DNA of 64,000 nt from Porticoccus sp002341315 (GCF_047634355.1 NZ_JBLIAL010000002.1), one strand, 5' to 3'; counted from the stretch's first letter, positions 40,679-50,299 are shown. Program-made: numbers and translations. Notes: generated by a model from the letters alone, not told the origin.

Positions 40679-43396
40679 CTACTGCCACAGCTTCATCTTT
40701 TGCAGCGGTGCCCCTTCAATATCTTCCTTGTTGCGGGCATCCAGTTCCCGGCAAATGGTATCGCGCAATTGTTCGCAGAATGCCGCGTCACTGAGCGGCT
40801 GATAGTCCATATCGACCAGAGAGAATACATCTTCCACCCGCTCGCCAAGGGTCGCAATTTTGGCGCTCAATAGTCGCAGACGAAACTGCATAAAAATTCT
40901 GCCTAAATGCGCGAGCAGCCCGGGACGGTCGGGTGTGATAACTTCCAGAATGGTCGCACTCTTCCCGATATCATTGCTGATGCTGGCGATGGTGCGCATC
41001 GTAAAGTGTTTGAGGTGCCTGGGTGTTCGCCTGTTCACGTTGAACATTGCGGGTGTAGGATTTTTTAGGGTTTCTGAGAGGGTTCGCTGGATTTTAAGCA
41101 GCATCTCGGTTTTGTGCCCGAAGGGTTCGTTGTGCTCGTTCAGTACATAAAAAGTGTCAAAGGTATGGCCTTCTGTATCCCTGTGCAGGCGGGCATCCTG
41201 GATGTTTAGCTGAAGATGGTCGAGCGTAGCTGCAGTAGTGGGAAATACGTTATTGATCCCTTTGGTATGAATAAAAATCTGCGTGGCAATCGGCACTTCT
41301 ACACCGGCGTCCTGTATTAAAATAACCGGTTCCGAACTGTCGCCCTGTGCGGCGATGGCCGCAGTATAAGTGGCAATATCATCGGCCCGTTCCCTGAGGA
41401 AAAACTCGTCATCGACATTCCCCCAGATTGCGCGGGCACTTTCCTCGTCAATCCCCAATTCGGCCAGTTGGTTAATGGCGGACAGTCGGTTGCTGTCCAC
41501 CCACACGCTTCGATCAACAGGATTTTCCAGTCCGCGTTGTAAAGCTCGCTTGGTTTCGGAGTAGAGTTGATGCATCAAGGCCGCTTTCCAGGCAGTCCAG
41601 AGAGTCGGGTTAGTGGCGGTAATATCGGCGACGGTTAAAACAAACAGGTAATCCAGTTGCAGTTGGTTGCCGACCAATTTGGCAAATTTATGAATAACGT
41701 CCGGGTCGGAAATATCCGTGCGTTGTGAAGCGTTTGACATCAGCAAGTGGTGTTCCACCAGCCAGGCAATCAATTTTATCTCTTCGCTGGGCAAGCCGTG
41801 TCTGCGGCAAAAATCGGCGGCATCCATGGCGCCCAGTGCTGAGTGATCTCCCCCTCGCCCCTTGGCAATGTCGTGGTAAAGCCCGGCAATAAAAGCCAGT
41901 TCAGGTTTCGGCAGGTTTTTATAAATATGTGCGGCTACGGGAAATTCTTCTGCCACCTCCGGCCGGTCGAACAACCGCATATTCTTGATAAGCTGCAGCG
42001 TATGCGCATCTACCGGGTAACGGTGAAAAAGATCGTGCTGGGTCTGACCGATAATTTGCCCAAACTCTGGCAAATATCGTCCCAGAATGCCATAGCGGGT
42101 CATGCGTTGGAGTTGAGTGCTCATTTTATGAGGGCAGCGGAGCAAGCGGAGAAACAGGGCCTTGTTTTGCGGTTCATTGCGAAAATCGTCGCCGATCAGT
42201 CTGCGGTGCTGGCGGATCTGTCGAATGGTGGCGGCCCGAATACCCTGAATATTATCGTTCTCACCCAGTAGGCAGAAAATTTCCAGCAGGGCAGAAGGGT
42301 ATTTGGCAAAAATATACTCACCGAGTGTTTCGATATGGTTGTCGCGAACCTGGAACCGATCATTCAGTGCGTAGACATTCTTTGCCTTGTCTTTTCGCAG
42401 AATGGCTTCATCGAGATACTGCAACATGACATCGTTGAGCTCCCGCATGGAGAGTACGACCTGATAGTAATGCTGCATGAATTTCTCAACGCCGAGACGC
42501 TCTTCGCTGTCATGATATCCGAACATTGCGGCCAGCTTGCGCTGATAGTCGAACTGTAGTCTTTCTTCGGGGCGCTCCGCGATGAGGTGTAAACCGTAGC
42601 GAACTTTCCACAAAAAAGCTTCGCCCCGCTTCAGCTGCAGGTATTCCTCCGGTGTGAGGAAATCCCTGCCAACCAGTTCTTCCAGTGACTCGACATTAAA
42701 ATGGCGCTTGGCTACCCAGTTGATCATCTGAATGTCGCGCAGGCCGCCGGGTGCCTCTTTGATGTTGGGCTCCAGATTGTATTCGGTATTGCCGTGCTTG
42801 TTGTGCCGTTCGATCTGCTCGTCCCATTTTGCACGAAAGAACTGCTTGTCCGGCCAGATACGCTTCGGGCCGGTTTTTTTGACCATGGCGAGGCGGAGTT
42901 TTTCATCGCCGGCAATGGTGCGGGTTTCCATCAGGTTGGTGGCAATGGTGATATCAAACCGGGCCTCGGCAACGCATTCCGAGATAGAACGCACGCTGTG
43001 ACCAATTTTCAGCTGAATATCCCAGAGAAAGGTGAGAAATCCTTCGATACTGCGCTGGTGGCGTCTCGGGTTGCCGCGCCTGATTAGCAGCATCAGGTCA
43101 ATATCCGACTGCGGATGCAGCTCGCCACGGCCGTAACCACCCACTGCGATCAGACAGATATTTTTTCCCCAATCGAATTGTGCCCAGGCGTGTCGCAGGA
43201 TAAGGTCCATGAAACCGGCGCGTTCAGCGATCAGATTGGCGGTTTGTTCGCCCTCATAAAACCGGGCATTGAAATGCGAGTTGGCAGCGGCGATGGCATT
43301 CTTGAAGACGGGAATGGGGTTGCAATTATTGAGGTCTTCCCGGAAACGGCGTTCGTCAAAAAAAAGTAGTGGTTTTGCGTGTCTGTTCATTACCAC
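40679..43396 (-). CDS. glnD: [Protein-PII] uridylyltransferase/uridylyl-removing enzyme
   Basis: A 905-residue bifunctional sensor of glutamine. The nucleotidyltransferase domain contains VGGYGRGELHPQSDIDLML; the HD domain contains LYHDIAKGRGGDHS; and two C-terminal ACT domains (about 700-790 and 815-895, the second beginning near ILEVITPDRPGLLAHLG) bind glutamine. It uridylylates PII proteins when nitrogen is low and reverses this when glutamine is high. It overlaps map by 7 bp and is 48 bp from dapC. Confidence 0.95.
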   Translation of the reverse strand: MVMNRHAKPLLFFDERRFREDLNNCNPIPVFKNAIAAANSHFNARFYEGEQTANLIAERAGFMDLILRHAWAQFDWGKNICLIAVGGYGRGELHPQSDIDLMLLIRRGNPRRHQRSIEGFLTFLWDIQLKIGHSVRSISECVAEARFDITIATNLMETRTIAGDEKLRLAMVKKTGPKRIWPDKQFFRAKWDEQIERHNKHGNTEYNLEPNIKEAPGGLRDIQMINWVAKRHFNVESLEELVGRDFLTPEEYLQLKRGEAFLWKVRYGLHLIAERPEERLQFDYQRKLAAMFGYHDSEERLGVEKFMQHYYQVVLSMRELNDVMLQYLDEAILRKDKAKNVYALNDRFQVRDNHIETLGEYIFAKYPSALLEIFCLLGENDNIQGIRAATIRQIRQHRRLIGDDFRNEPQNKALFLRLLRCPHKMSTQLQRMTRYGILGRYLPEFGQIIGQTQHDLFHRYPVDAHTLQLIKNMRLFDRPEVAEEFPVAAHIYKNLPKPELAFIAGLYHDIAKGRGGDHSALGAMDAADFCRRHGLPSEEIKLIAWLVEHHLLMSNASQRTDISDPDVIHKFAKLVGNQLQLDYLFVLTVADITATNPTLWTAWKAALMHQLYSETKRALQRGLENPVDRSVWVDSNRLSAINQLAELGIDEESARAIWGNVDDEFFLRERADDIATYTAAIAAQGDSSEPVILIQDAGVEVPIATQIFIHTKGINNVFPTTAATLDHLQLNIQDARLHRDTEGHTFDTFYVLNEHNEPFGHKTEMLLKIQRTLSETLKNPTPAMFNVNRRTPRHLKHFTMRTIASISNDIGKSATILEVITPDRPGLLAHLGRIFMQFRLRLLSAKIATLGERVEDVFSLVDMDYQPLSDAAFCEQLRDTICRELDARNKEDIEGAPLQKMKLWQ

Positions 43397-44160
43397 TGCT
43401 CATCGGTGCGTGCCGTGAGTACTTCAACGCCATCAGCGGTGACTGCGAGGGTATGTTCCCATTGAGCGGATAGGCGGCCATCCCGGGTTTCGACCGTCCA
43501 GCCGTCTTTCTTCAGCTTCGTGTGGTGTTTGCCGGCGTTCAGCATCGGCTCAATAGTAAATGTCATCCCCTGCTGAAGCGTCATGCCAGTATCCGGTTTG
43601 CCAAAGTGAAGTACTTGGGGGTCCTGGTGAAATTCTGTGCCGATTCCGTGTCCGCAGTAGTCTCGGACAACGCTGTAGTAGTTGGCCTCGGCATGTTGCT
43701 GAATGATATGGCCGATATCACCCAGCCGGATGCCGGGGCGAACAATATTGATCGCTTTGTAAAGACATTCCTGTGTCACTTTTATCAGACGTACGGCATG
43801 CTCCGGTACATCACCGATGCAAAACATTTTACTGGTATCGCCAAAGTAGCCATCCTTTATCACGGTAATGTCAATATTGAGTATGTCGCCATTTTTCAGC
43901 ACTTTCTTTGTCGAAGGTATCCCGTGGCAGACCACTTGATTGACCGAGGTGCAGATGGATTTTGGAAAGCCCCGATAGTTGAGCGGGGCGGGAATGGTGT
44001 GTTGTTCATTGACCATGTAGTTGTAACAAATGCTGTCCAGTTCTCCGGTGGAGACGCCGGCCACCACATAGGGTTCTATCATTTCCAGCACCTCGGCGGC
44101 CAGTCGGCCGGCCACGCGCATTTTCTCCAGTTCTTCGGCGGTTTTCAGTGTGACTGCCAT
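43390..44160 (-). CDS. map: Methionine aminopeptidase, type I
   Basis: A 256-residue type I enzyme from the ATG at 44160 (MAVTLKTAEEL). The five metal ligands are in order: Asp in DITVIKDGYFGD (two Asp), His in GHGIGTEFHQ, Glu in FTIEPML and Glu in QWEHTLAV. It removes the initiator methionine in the cytoplasm. It is divergent from rpsB, the classical arrangement, and leads the map-glnD-dapC-nth group. Confidence 0.95.
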   Translation of the reverse strand: MAVTLKTAEELEKMRVAGRLAAEVLEMIEPYVVAGVSTGELDSICYNYMVNEQHTIPAPLNYRGFPKSICTSVNQVVCHGIPSTKKVLKNGDILNIDITVIKDGYFGDTSKMFCIGDVPEHAVRLIKVTQECLYKAINIVRPGIRLGDIGHIIQQHAEANYYSVVRDYCGHGIGTEFHQDPQVLHFGKPDTGMTLQQGMTFTIEPMLNAGKHHTKLKKDGWTVETRDGRLSAQWEHTLAVTADGVEVLTARTDEQW

Positions 44161-44274
44161 AGTTATCTGTTCCGTTGCCAAGGATCAAAACAGCGCATTG
44201 TATCGGATTGTCTCAATCAGTGGCAGATTCCCCTGAAATAGCGGTTTCATCTTCAATAAAGTCTCCTTTTGTGG

Positions 44275-44422
44275 TATAAAGCGCACCGCTCTGAAGCCAA
44301 TGGTTTCTGGCGTAACGCAATCTTAACGACACACACGTATCGACACATCGGTCTGGGTGCCTGCAATGCGGGTTGACCGGTGGGATATGTGGAGGTTTAA
44401 CCCTAACCAGGAAAATATCATT
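44275..44422 (+). promoter_or_regulatory. rpsB promoter and long 5' leader
   Basis: TGGTATAAA (extended -10, TATAAA at 44275-44280) with TTCAAT 17 bp upstream, followed by a GC-rich discriminator (GCGCACC) as in stringently controlled ribosomal promoters. The leader to the ATG at 44423 is about 135 nt. In E. coli and relatives the rpsB leader is bound by S2 for autoregulation; I could not confirm a conserved fold here. Confidence 0.4.
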
Positions 44423-45181
44423 ATGACTACTGTGACCATGCGTGACATGTTGCAGGCCGGTGTCCATTTTGGCCACCAGACCCGCTTCTGGAATCCCAAA
44501 ATGGATAAATTCATTTTCGGTGCCCGCAATAAAATTCATATTCTCAATCTTGAACATACGGTTCCCGCCTTTAACGATGCGCTGGAAATTGTTCGTCAAG
44601 TTGCCGCCAACGGTAATAAAGTACTGATGGTTGGCACCAAGCGTGCTGCGCAAAAGGCTATTGTTGAGCAGGCCGAGCGCGCCGGGATGCCCTATGTGAG
44701 CCACCGCTGGCTCGGCGGCATGCTGACCAACTACAAAACGATCCGCGCGTCCATTCGCCGCTTCCGTGAACTGGAGACCCAGAGTCAGGACGGCACATTT
44801 GACAGGCTGACTAAAAAAGAAGCACTCATGAGAACACGTCTCATGGAGAAGCTCGAGCGCTCTATCGGTGGCATCAAGGATATGGGCGGTTTGCCCGATA
44901 TGTTGTTTGTGATCGATGTGGATCACGAGCGCATTGCTATCCAGGAAGCCAATAAACTGGGCATCCCCGTCATTGGTGTTGTTGACACCAACAGTAATCC
45001 GGACGGTGTGGATTACGTGATCCCTGGTAATGATGACGCCATTCGTGCCATCAAGCTTTATACCGCCGCTGTTGCCGATGCCATTCTGGAGGGCAAGGCC
45101 CAGTCAGCCAATGCCACCAGTAAAGATGAATTTGTCGAGGTGGTAGAATCTGAGGCTACTACGGAACCAACTAGCGAATAA
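44423..45181 (+). CDS. rpsB: 30S ribosomal protein S2
   Basis: A 252-residue S2 of normal length. The ATG at 44423 (MTTVTMRDML) follows AGGAAAA; a longer frame from 44357 lies in the leader and is rejected. Signatures: AGVHFGHQTRFWNPKMD, SHRWLGGMLTNYKT and GIPVIGVVDTNSNPDGVDYVIPGNDDA. It binds the 30S subunit with S1. It is followed by a strong terminator and then tsf, the standard pair. Confidence 0.97.
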   Translation: MTTVTMRDMLQAGVHFGHQTRFWNPKMDKFIFGARNKIHILNLEHTVPAFNDALEIVRQVAANGNKVLMVGTKRAAQKAIVEQAERAGMPYVSHRWLGGMLTNYKTIRASIRRFRELETQSQDGTFDRLTKKEALMRTRLMEKLERSIGGIKDMGGLPDMLFVIDVDHERIAIQEANKLGIPVIGVVDTNSNPDGVDYVIPGNDDAIRAIKLYTAAVADAILEGKAQSANATSKDEFVEVVESEATTEPTSE

Positions 45182-45210
45182 ACAGCTGCTATATATCTAC
45201 GGGCACTGTT

Positions 45211-45238
45211 AAAAAGAGGGGGCCTGCCCCCTCTTTTC
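45211..45238 (+). terminator. Attenuating terminator between rpsB and tsf
   Basis: The stem AAAAGAGGGGG/CCCCCTCTTTT with a four-base loop ends in four T. In E. coli a partial terminator between rpsB and tsf sets their ratio, and the same is likely here, since tsf begins 34 bp later without a clear promoter of its own. Confidence 0.8.
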
Positions 45239-45272
45239 CAATTTAATTACAATGATTGAGAGGAATGAACCG

Positions 45273-46136
45273 ATGTCAGCAATTTCTGCATCCCTGGTGA
45301 AAGAGCTGCGTGAGCGCACTGGGTTGGGCATGATGGAATGTAAAAAAGCGCTGGTGGAAGCAAACGGGGATATCGAAAAAGCGATTGATGATCTGCGTAA
45401 GTCGAGTGGTCTGAAAGCTGCGAAAAAAGCCGGTCGTACTGCCGCTGAAGGGGTCGTTGCGATTAAAGTGGCCGATGACAACAGCTATGGCGTGTTGGTC
45501 GAGATCAACAGTGAAACGGATTTCGTCGCTCGCGATGCCAACTTCCTGTCATTTGTCAGCTCGGTGGTCGAGAAAGCCTTTGCCGATAGGCAGACTGATG
45601 CTGCTGCATTGGCCAATGACGTGGAAGAGGTTCGTCAGGCGCTGGTTCAGAAAATAGGTGAAAACATCTCGGTTCGTCGAGTGATTCTGCAAGAGGCGCC
45701 AGTGGTTGGCAGTTACGTGCACAATAACAACCGTATTGGTGTGTTGGTATCCATTGCCGGTGGTAACGCCGAGCTGGCAAAAGACATCGCCATGCACGTG
45801 GCTGCGGTTAATCCTCAAGTGGTAAATCCTGAGGACATGCCTGAGGAATTGTTGGCCAAAGAGCGTGAGATTTTTTCTGTACAAGCCAGAGAGAGCGGCA
45901 AGCCAGAAGAAATTATCGAGAAGATGATCGAGGGTCGGATCAACAAGTTCCTTGCCGAGTCCAGTCTGGTTGCTCAGCCCTTTGTCAAGGATCCCGATGT
46001 GAAAGTTGGCAAATTGTTGAAGGATGCTGGTGCTGAGGTTCTCTCGTTTACCCGCTTTGAAGTCGGTGAGGGGATCGAGCGAGAAGAAGTTGATTTTGCT
46101 GCAGAAGTAGCTGCGCAGGTCGGCTCTGCCAAGTAA
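45273..46136 (+). CDS. tsf: Translation elongation factor Ts
   Basis: A 287-residue guanine-nucleotide exchange factor for EF-Tu. It has the UBA-like N-terminus VKELRERTGLGMMECKKAL, the EF-Tu-contact motif NSETDFVARDANF and the C-terminal coiled segment. The ATG at 45273 follows AGAGGAA, nine bases away; an upstream frame start at 45252 is rejected. A UUCG-loop hairpin follows the gene. Confidence 0.97.
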   Translation: MSAISASLVKELRERTGLGMMECKKALVEANGDIEKAIDDLRKSSGLKAAKKAGRTAAEGVVAIKVADDNSYGVLVEINSETDFVARDANFLSFVSSVVEKAFADRQTDAAALANDVEEVRQALVQKIGENISVRRVILQEAPVVGSYVHNNNRIGVLVSIAGGNAELAKDIAMHVAAVNPQVVNPEDMPEELLAKEREIFSVQARESGKPEEIIEKMIEGRINKFLAESSLVAQPFVKDPDVKVGKLLKDAGAEVLSFTRFEVGEGIEREEVDFAAEVAAQVGSAK

Positions 46137-46147
46137 TGATAATGACG

Positions 46148-46170
46148 ACGGGGGCTTCGGCCCCCGTTAT
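46148..46170 (+). terminator. Terminator-like UUCG hairpin after tsf
   Basis: ACGGGGGC-TTCG-GCCCCCGT is a perfect 8-bp stem closed by the very stable UUCG tetraloop, 11 bp after the tsf stop, followed by TATTATG rather than a full T-run. Termination is probably partial, with some read-through to pyrH. Confidence 0.7.
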
Positions 46171-46212
46171 TATGTTAGGTCCTTTTAGATTCACCCATGG
46201 AGAACATTTTCT

Positions 46213-46950
46213 ATGCCCGGTTTGAGAGACAAAAAGTACAAACGGATACTTCTTAAGCTCAGCGGCGAAGAATTAATGGGCGAAGAGGGTTTTGGTATCG
46301 ACCCGAAAGTACTGGATCGCATGGCACTTGAAATCGGTCAGTTAATCGGGATCGGTGTTCAGGTAGGGCTGGTGATTGGTGGTGGCAATCTGTTCCGTGG
46401 TGCAGCATTGCATGCGGCGGGTATGGAGCGTGTCACCGGTGATCATATGGGTATGTTGGCGACCATGATGAACGGTCTGGCGATGCGCGATGCCCTTGAT
46501 CGAAATAATATTTCGGCCCGGGTGATGTCAGCCATACCGATGAGTGGGGTAGTGGAGCATTATGATCGCCGCACGGCCATGCGCTATCTGACTGGTGGTG
46601 ACGTGGTGATTTTTGCTGCTGGGACAGGTAATCCATTTTTTACGACGGACTCTGCAGCCTGTCTCAGGGGGATTGAGATCGATGCCGGTATCGTACTGAA
46701 GGCAACCAAAGTGGACGGTGTATACTCTGCCGATCCTATGAAAGACCCTGAGGCTACTATGTTCAGTCGTCTCACCTATGACCAGGTCATTGAGAAAAAG
46801 CTTGCGGTAATGGATCTCACCGCAATATGCCTGTGTCGTGAGCATCATATGCCATTGCGGGTATTTCGTATGTCCAAACCCGGCGCTCTGCTGAATATTG
46901 TGGTCGGCAGTGATGAGGGAACCCTGATTGAGGAAAGTGTTGATGATTGA
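46213..46950 (+). CDS. pyrH: UMP kinase
   Basis: A 245-residue bacterial UMP kinase of the amino-acid-kinase fold, with KRILLKLSGEELMGEEGFGID, VIGGGNLFRG, AAGTGNPFFTTDSAACLRGIEI and KATKVDGVYSADP. It phosphorylates UMP to UDP and is typically activated by GTP. It overlaps frr by 8 bp, which together with the usual pyrH-frr order implies coupled translation. Confidence 0.96.
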   Translation: MPGLRDKKYKRILLKLSGEELMGEEGFGIDPKVLDRMALEIGQLIGIGVQVGLVIGGGNLFRGAALHAAGMERVTGDHMGMLATMMNGLAMRDALDRNNISARVMSAIPMSGVVEHYDRRTAMRYLTGGDVVIFAAGTGNPFFTTDSAACLRGIEIDAGIVLKATKVDGVYSADPMKDPEATMFSRLTYDQVIEKKLAVMDLTAICLCREHHMPLRVFRMSKPGALLNIVVGSDEGTLIEESVDD

Positions 46951-47500
46951 AGATCTGAAAAAGGATGCCGAATCGCGCATGGCTAAATGTGTCGATGCGC
47001 TGAGCCATACCTTCAATAAAATTCGCACGGGCCGTGCGCATCCCAGTCTGCTGGATGGTTTAACTGTGTCCTACTACGGTGTCGAAACACCGTTGAATCA
47101 GGTTGGTAATGTCAATGTGCTGGACGCGCGTACATTGTCCGTTTCCGTGTGGGAGAAGGCCTTGGTGCCCGAGGTAGAAAAAGCGATCATTAAATCCGAT
47201 CTGGGGTTGAACCCTTCTACCACCGGAGAGCTGATCAGAATACCTATGCCGGCCTTGACAGAAGAGACTCGCAAAGGTTTTACCAAGCAGGCAAAATCAG
47301 ATGCGGAATCGACCCGTGTATCCATCCGCAATGTTCGTCGTGATGTGATATCCGATATCAAGGAATTACTGAAGGAAAAGGACATCAGTGAAGACGATGA
47401 ACGGCGTGCCAGTGAGAGTATTCAGAAGATAACTGACAAGTATATCCAGCTGGTGGATAAAGCGCTGGCCGCCAAAGAAGTCGATTTGATGGAAATCTGA
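46943..47500 (+). CDS. frr: Ribosome recycling factor
   Basis: A 185-residue three-helix-bundle protein with family signatures: NKIRTGRAHPSLLDG, YYGVETPLNQVGNVNV, SDLGLNPSTTGELIRIPMPALTEE and RRDVISDIKELLKEKDISED. With EF-G it splits post-termination ribosomes. The ATG at 46943 follows GAGGAAAG in the end of pyrH; upstream frame start 46928 is rejected. Confidence 0.97.
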   Translation: MIEDLKKDAESRMAKCVDALSHTFNKIRTGRAHPSLLDGLTVSYYGVETPLNQVGNVNVLDARTLSVSVWEKALVPEVEKAIIKSDLGLNPSTTGELIRIPMPALTEETRKGFTKQAKSDAESTRVSIRNVRRDVISDIKELLKEKDISEDDERRASESIQKITDKYIQLVDKALAAKEVDLMEI

Positions 47501-47525
47501 TCCTTGGACCGCTGTCTGCTCAAGT

Positions 47526-48284
47526 ATGAAATCGTCTAGCAAGGGGCCTGAAAAGGTTCATCCGTTGCGCCATGTGGCTATTATCATGGACGGCAATAAC
47601 CGCTGGGCTGCCATGCGGGACCTGCCCGGAAGCGTCGGTCATGAAGTCGGGGTCAATCGGGTTCGCGATGTGCTGGATGCCTGCCAGAAACACAACGTTG
47701 ATGTGATCACCTTGTTTGCCTTTAGTAGTGAGAACTGGAAACGCCCGGATCTTGAAGTCCGGGCGCTGATGGCACTGTTGACCTCTTATCTTAAAAAAGA
47801 GGTTCGACAACTGGTTGAGCGGGGTATCAAGCTGCGGTTTATCGGTCGTCGTGACAATTTTAGTGCCCGGTTGAACAATTTGATTGCCGAGAGTGAAGCG
47901 TTGACCTCGGCAGGCAAGCAAACTTTGGTGCTGGCTGTTGATTATGGTGGTCGATGGGAAATTACCGAGGCCGCCCGAAAACTGGCCGGTATGGTTCAGC
48001 AGGGTACACTGAAGCCGGAAGAAATTACCGAACAGTTGATGCACGGGCAGATGTCCTTGTCAGATTTGCCTCCCCCTGACCTTTGTATCCGAACAGCCGG
48101 CGAGCAACGAATCAGTAACTTCATGTTGTGGCATATGGCTTATACCGAGTTCTATTTTGCCGATTGTTATTGGCCTGATTTTGATGGGCTGGCATTTGAC
48201 CGGGCTATTGATGAGTATCATCGTCGGCAACGGCGTTTTGGCAAGCGGGAAACCGGGCCAGAGGTTGGTCAACGACATGCTTAG
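47526..48284 (+). CDS. uppS: Undecaprenyl diphosphate synthase
   Basis: A 252-residue cis-prenyltransferase with the catalytic motif IIMDGNNRWA (Asp22), FAFSSENWKRP, IGRRDNFS, DYGGRWEI and DLCIRTAGEQRISNFMLW. It makes the C55 lipid carrier for peptidoglycan and O-antigen. The ATG has no strong ribosome site, and translation may depend on the frr transcript just upstream. The end overlaps cdsA by 8 bp. Confidence 0.96.
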   Translation: MKSSSKGPEKVHPLRHVAIIMDGNNRWAAMRDLPGSVGHEVGVNRVRDVLDACQKHNVDVITLFAFSSENWKRPDLEVRALMALLTSYLKKEVRQLVERGIKLRFIGRRDNFSARLNNLIAESEALTSAGKQTLVLAVDYGGRWEITEAARKLAGMVQQGTLKPEEITEQLMHGQMSLSDLPPPDLCIRTAGEQRISNFMLWHMAYTEFYFADCYWPDFDGLAFDRAIDEYHRRQRRFGKRETGPEVGQRHA

Positions 48285-49119
48285 GCAGCGCATCACCACA
48301 GGCATTGTCATCGCTGTCGTTTTTTTCGTCGCACTGTTTTTGCTGAGTCCGACCGGTTTCTCTCTGGCTATCGCCTGCCTCGTTGGTTATGGTGCCTGGG
48401 AGTGGTCCAACCTGAGCGGGTTTTCCTGTCTGTTGCAACGGCTGTCCTATCTCTGCATTGTGTTGATAGTGTTATCGCTGTCAGCCTTCCTGATTAATTT
48501 TCCTGCGGTATCAGCCCTGGACTTTAATGCTGGCCAGACAATCCTAGTGTACACCGTACCCTGGTGGGCCATTGCATTATTGTGGGTGCAGGGGTATCCC
48601 TCCAGCGCTATTCTCTGGGGTAGCCGGTGGATGAGAGCCATCATGGGGCTGCTTGTGCTGGTTCCCACCTGGGTCGCTGCGGTTATGCTCATTCATCTCG
48701 ACCCGGGTCCCTGGCTTGTTTCCTTCGTCGTGGTGCTGGTGGCAACAGCTGACATTGGCGCCTACTTCAGTGGTCGTCGCTTTGGCCGGCATCACCTGTC
48801 CCCCCATGTCAGCCCGAAAAAGACCTGGGAGGGGCTGTTTGGCGGTGTTCTGGCAAATGTACCCATTGTCATCGCGATAGGCGTTGGTTTTGGTTTGGAC
48901 ACCGGACAGTGGTTATTGCTTGGATTGACCGTGATGGCAACGGTGCTCTCATCCGTCCTGGGAGATTTACTGGAAAGTATGGTTAAGCGTCACCGAGGTA
49001 TAAAAGACAGTGGCAACATACTTCCCGGTCATGGCGGGTTGCTTGATCGGATTGACAGTCTGACAGCCGCTCTGCCGGTATTTGCGTTAATAACCGCATC
49101 CAGTAATGGCTGGTTCTGA
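48277..49119 (+). CDS. cdsA: Phosphatidate cytidylyltransferase
   Basis: A 280-residue membrane protein with about eight helices; it makes CDP-diacylglycerol from phosphatidate and CTP, the branch point to all phospholipids. The ATG at 48277 (MLRQRITTG) follows GAGG in uppS. The family signature appears as SVLGDLLESMVKRHRG, then GIKDSGNILPGHGGLLDRIDSL, and KKTWEGLFGG lies before it. The order uppS-cdsA-dxr is typical of non-enteric gammaproteobacteria. Confidence 0.95.
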   Translation: MLRQRITTGIVIAVVFFVALFLLSPTGFSLAIACLVGYGAWEWSNLSGFSCLLQRLSYLCIVLIVLSLSAFLINFPAVSALDFNAGQTILVYTVPWWAIALLWVQGYPSSAILWGSRWMRAIMGLLVLVPTWVAAVMLIHLDPGPWLVSFVVVLVATADIGAYFSGRRFGRHHLSPHVSPKKTWEGLFGGVLANVPIVIAIGVGFGLDTGQWLLLGLTVMATVLSSVLGDLLESMVKRHRGIKDSGNILPGHGGLLDRIDSLTAALPVFALITASSNGWF

Positions 49120-49123
49120 CGCT

Positions 49124-50299
49124 ATGCAGCAACTGACGATACTGGGTGCCACGGGTTCTATCGGTGTAAGTACGCTTGATGTTGTGGCAAGACACCCCGA
49201 TCAGTTCGGCGTTTATGCCTTGAGTGGGAACAGTCGTATTGCCGAGCTGGCCGAACAGTGCAGACGTTTCAAACCGGCTTTTGCGGTAGTTGCTGACGCA
49301 CATGCGGCCGCTCAACTGTGTGAACGGTTGCACAGCTGGAATATCAGAACCGAGGTTCTCTGGGGGGTCGAAGGGCTCTGTCAGGTGTCTTCAGCCAAAG
49401 CGGTTGACGTGGTCATGGCTGCCATCGTGGGTGCGGCTGGATTATTGCCAACCCTGGCAGCGGCCAGGGCCGGAAAAAAAGTGCTTCTGGCCAATAAGGA
49501 GTCGCTGGTGATGGCCGGCCAGTTATTCATGGATACTGTGCAGAAGTCCGGTGCCATACTGTTGCCAATCGACAGTGAGCACAATGCCATTTTTCAGTGC
49601 TTGCCCAAGGGGTATGACCCGTCGAAACAATGTGGTGTGAGGAAAGTTCTACTCACTGCCTCTGGTGGGCCTTTTCGCAGTATTCCTCTGAATGAATTGG
49701 CAACAGTGACCCCGGATCAGGCCTGTGCCCATCCCAATTGGCAGATGGGAAGAAAAATCTCTGTAGATTCAGCGACGATGATGAATAAAGGACTGGAGCT
49801 GATTGAGGCATGCTGGTTATTCGGTCTTTCGCCCAATGAGATCGATGTTGTTATTCATCCACAGAGTGTTATTCACTCTATGGTCGAATATGTGGACGGC
49901 TCGGTGCTCGCTCAATTGGGCAATCCTGACATGCGTACGCCAATAGCCCACGCGTTGGCTTGGCCAGAACGTATTGAATCCGGGGTCGCCAGTCTGGATC
50001 TCATTGCTACCGCCAGACTGGATTTTGGGGCGCCAGACTTAAAGCGCTTTCCCTGTCTGGGGCTTGCAATACAGGCAGCAAAACAAGGGGGCAGTGCGCC
50101 GGCAGTACTGAATGCTGCAAACGAAATTGCAGTTGAAGGGTTTTTGCAGGGACAACTTTCGTTCATCAATATTGCCCGTATTGTTGCCGATACGCTCGAA
50201 AAGCATGAAGTGGCTGAACTGGACTCCCTTGAGCATGTCCAACAGCTCGACACAAAAGCCCGTGAAGTTGCCTTAAAGCTGATCCGTTCAACGCGTTAA
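49124..50299 (+). CDS. dxr: 1-deoxy-D-xylulose-5-phosphate reductoisomerase
   Basis: A 391-residue MEP-pathway enzyme with the NADPH motif LGATGSIGVST, LLANKESLVMAG, the metal/substrate site DSEHNAIFQCL, ASGGPFR and HPNWQMGRKISVDSATMMNKGLE. The start could be ATG 49106 or 49124; the second matches E. coli (MKQLTILG) and lies 4 bp after the cdsA stop. It makes 2-C-methyl-erythritol 4-phosphate, ultimately feeding UppS. Confidence 0.95.
   Translation: MQQLTILGATGSIGVSTLDVVARHPDQFGVYALSGNSRIAELAEQCRRFKPAFAVVADAHAAAQLCERLHSWNIRTEVLWGVEGLCQVSSAKAVDVVMAAIVGAAGLLPTLAAARAGKKVLLANKESLVMAGQLFMDTVQKSGAILLPIDSEHNAIFQCLPKGYDPSKQCGVRKVLLTASGGPFRSIPLNELATVTPDQACAHPNWQMGRKISVDSATMMNKGLELIEACWLFGLSPNEIDVVIHPQSVIHSMVEYVDGSVLAQLGNPDMRTPIAHALAWPERIESGVASLDLIATARLDFGAPDLKRFPCLGLAIQAAKQGGSAPAVLNAANEIAVEGFLQGQLSFINIARIVADTLEKHEVAELDSLEHVQQLDTKAREVALKLIRSTR

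Noticed and set aside
43522..44241. 239-residue plus-strand frame over map
   Set aside because: It is antisense to the methionine aminopeptidase gene with all five metal ligands; no ribosome site or family resemblance.
44213..44926. 237-residue minus-strand frame over rpsB
   Set aside because: It is the mirror of a strongly conserved ribosomal protein gene; the rpsB motifs are unmistakable.
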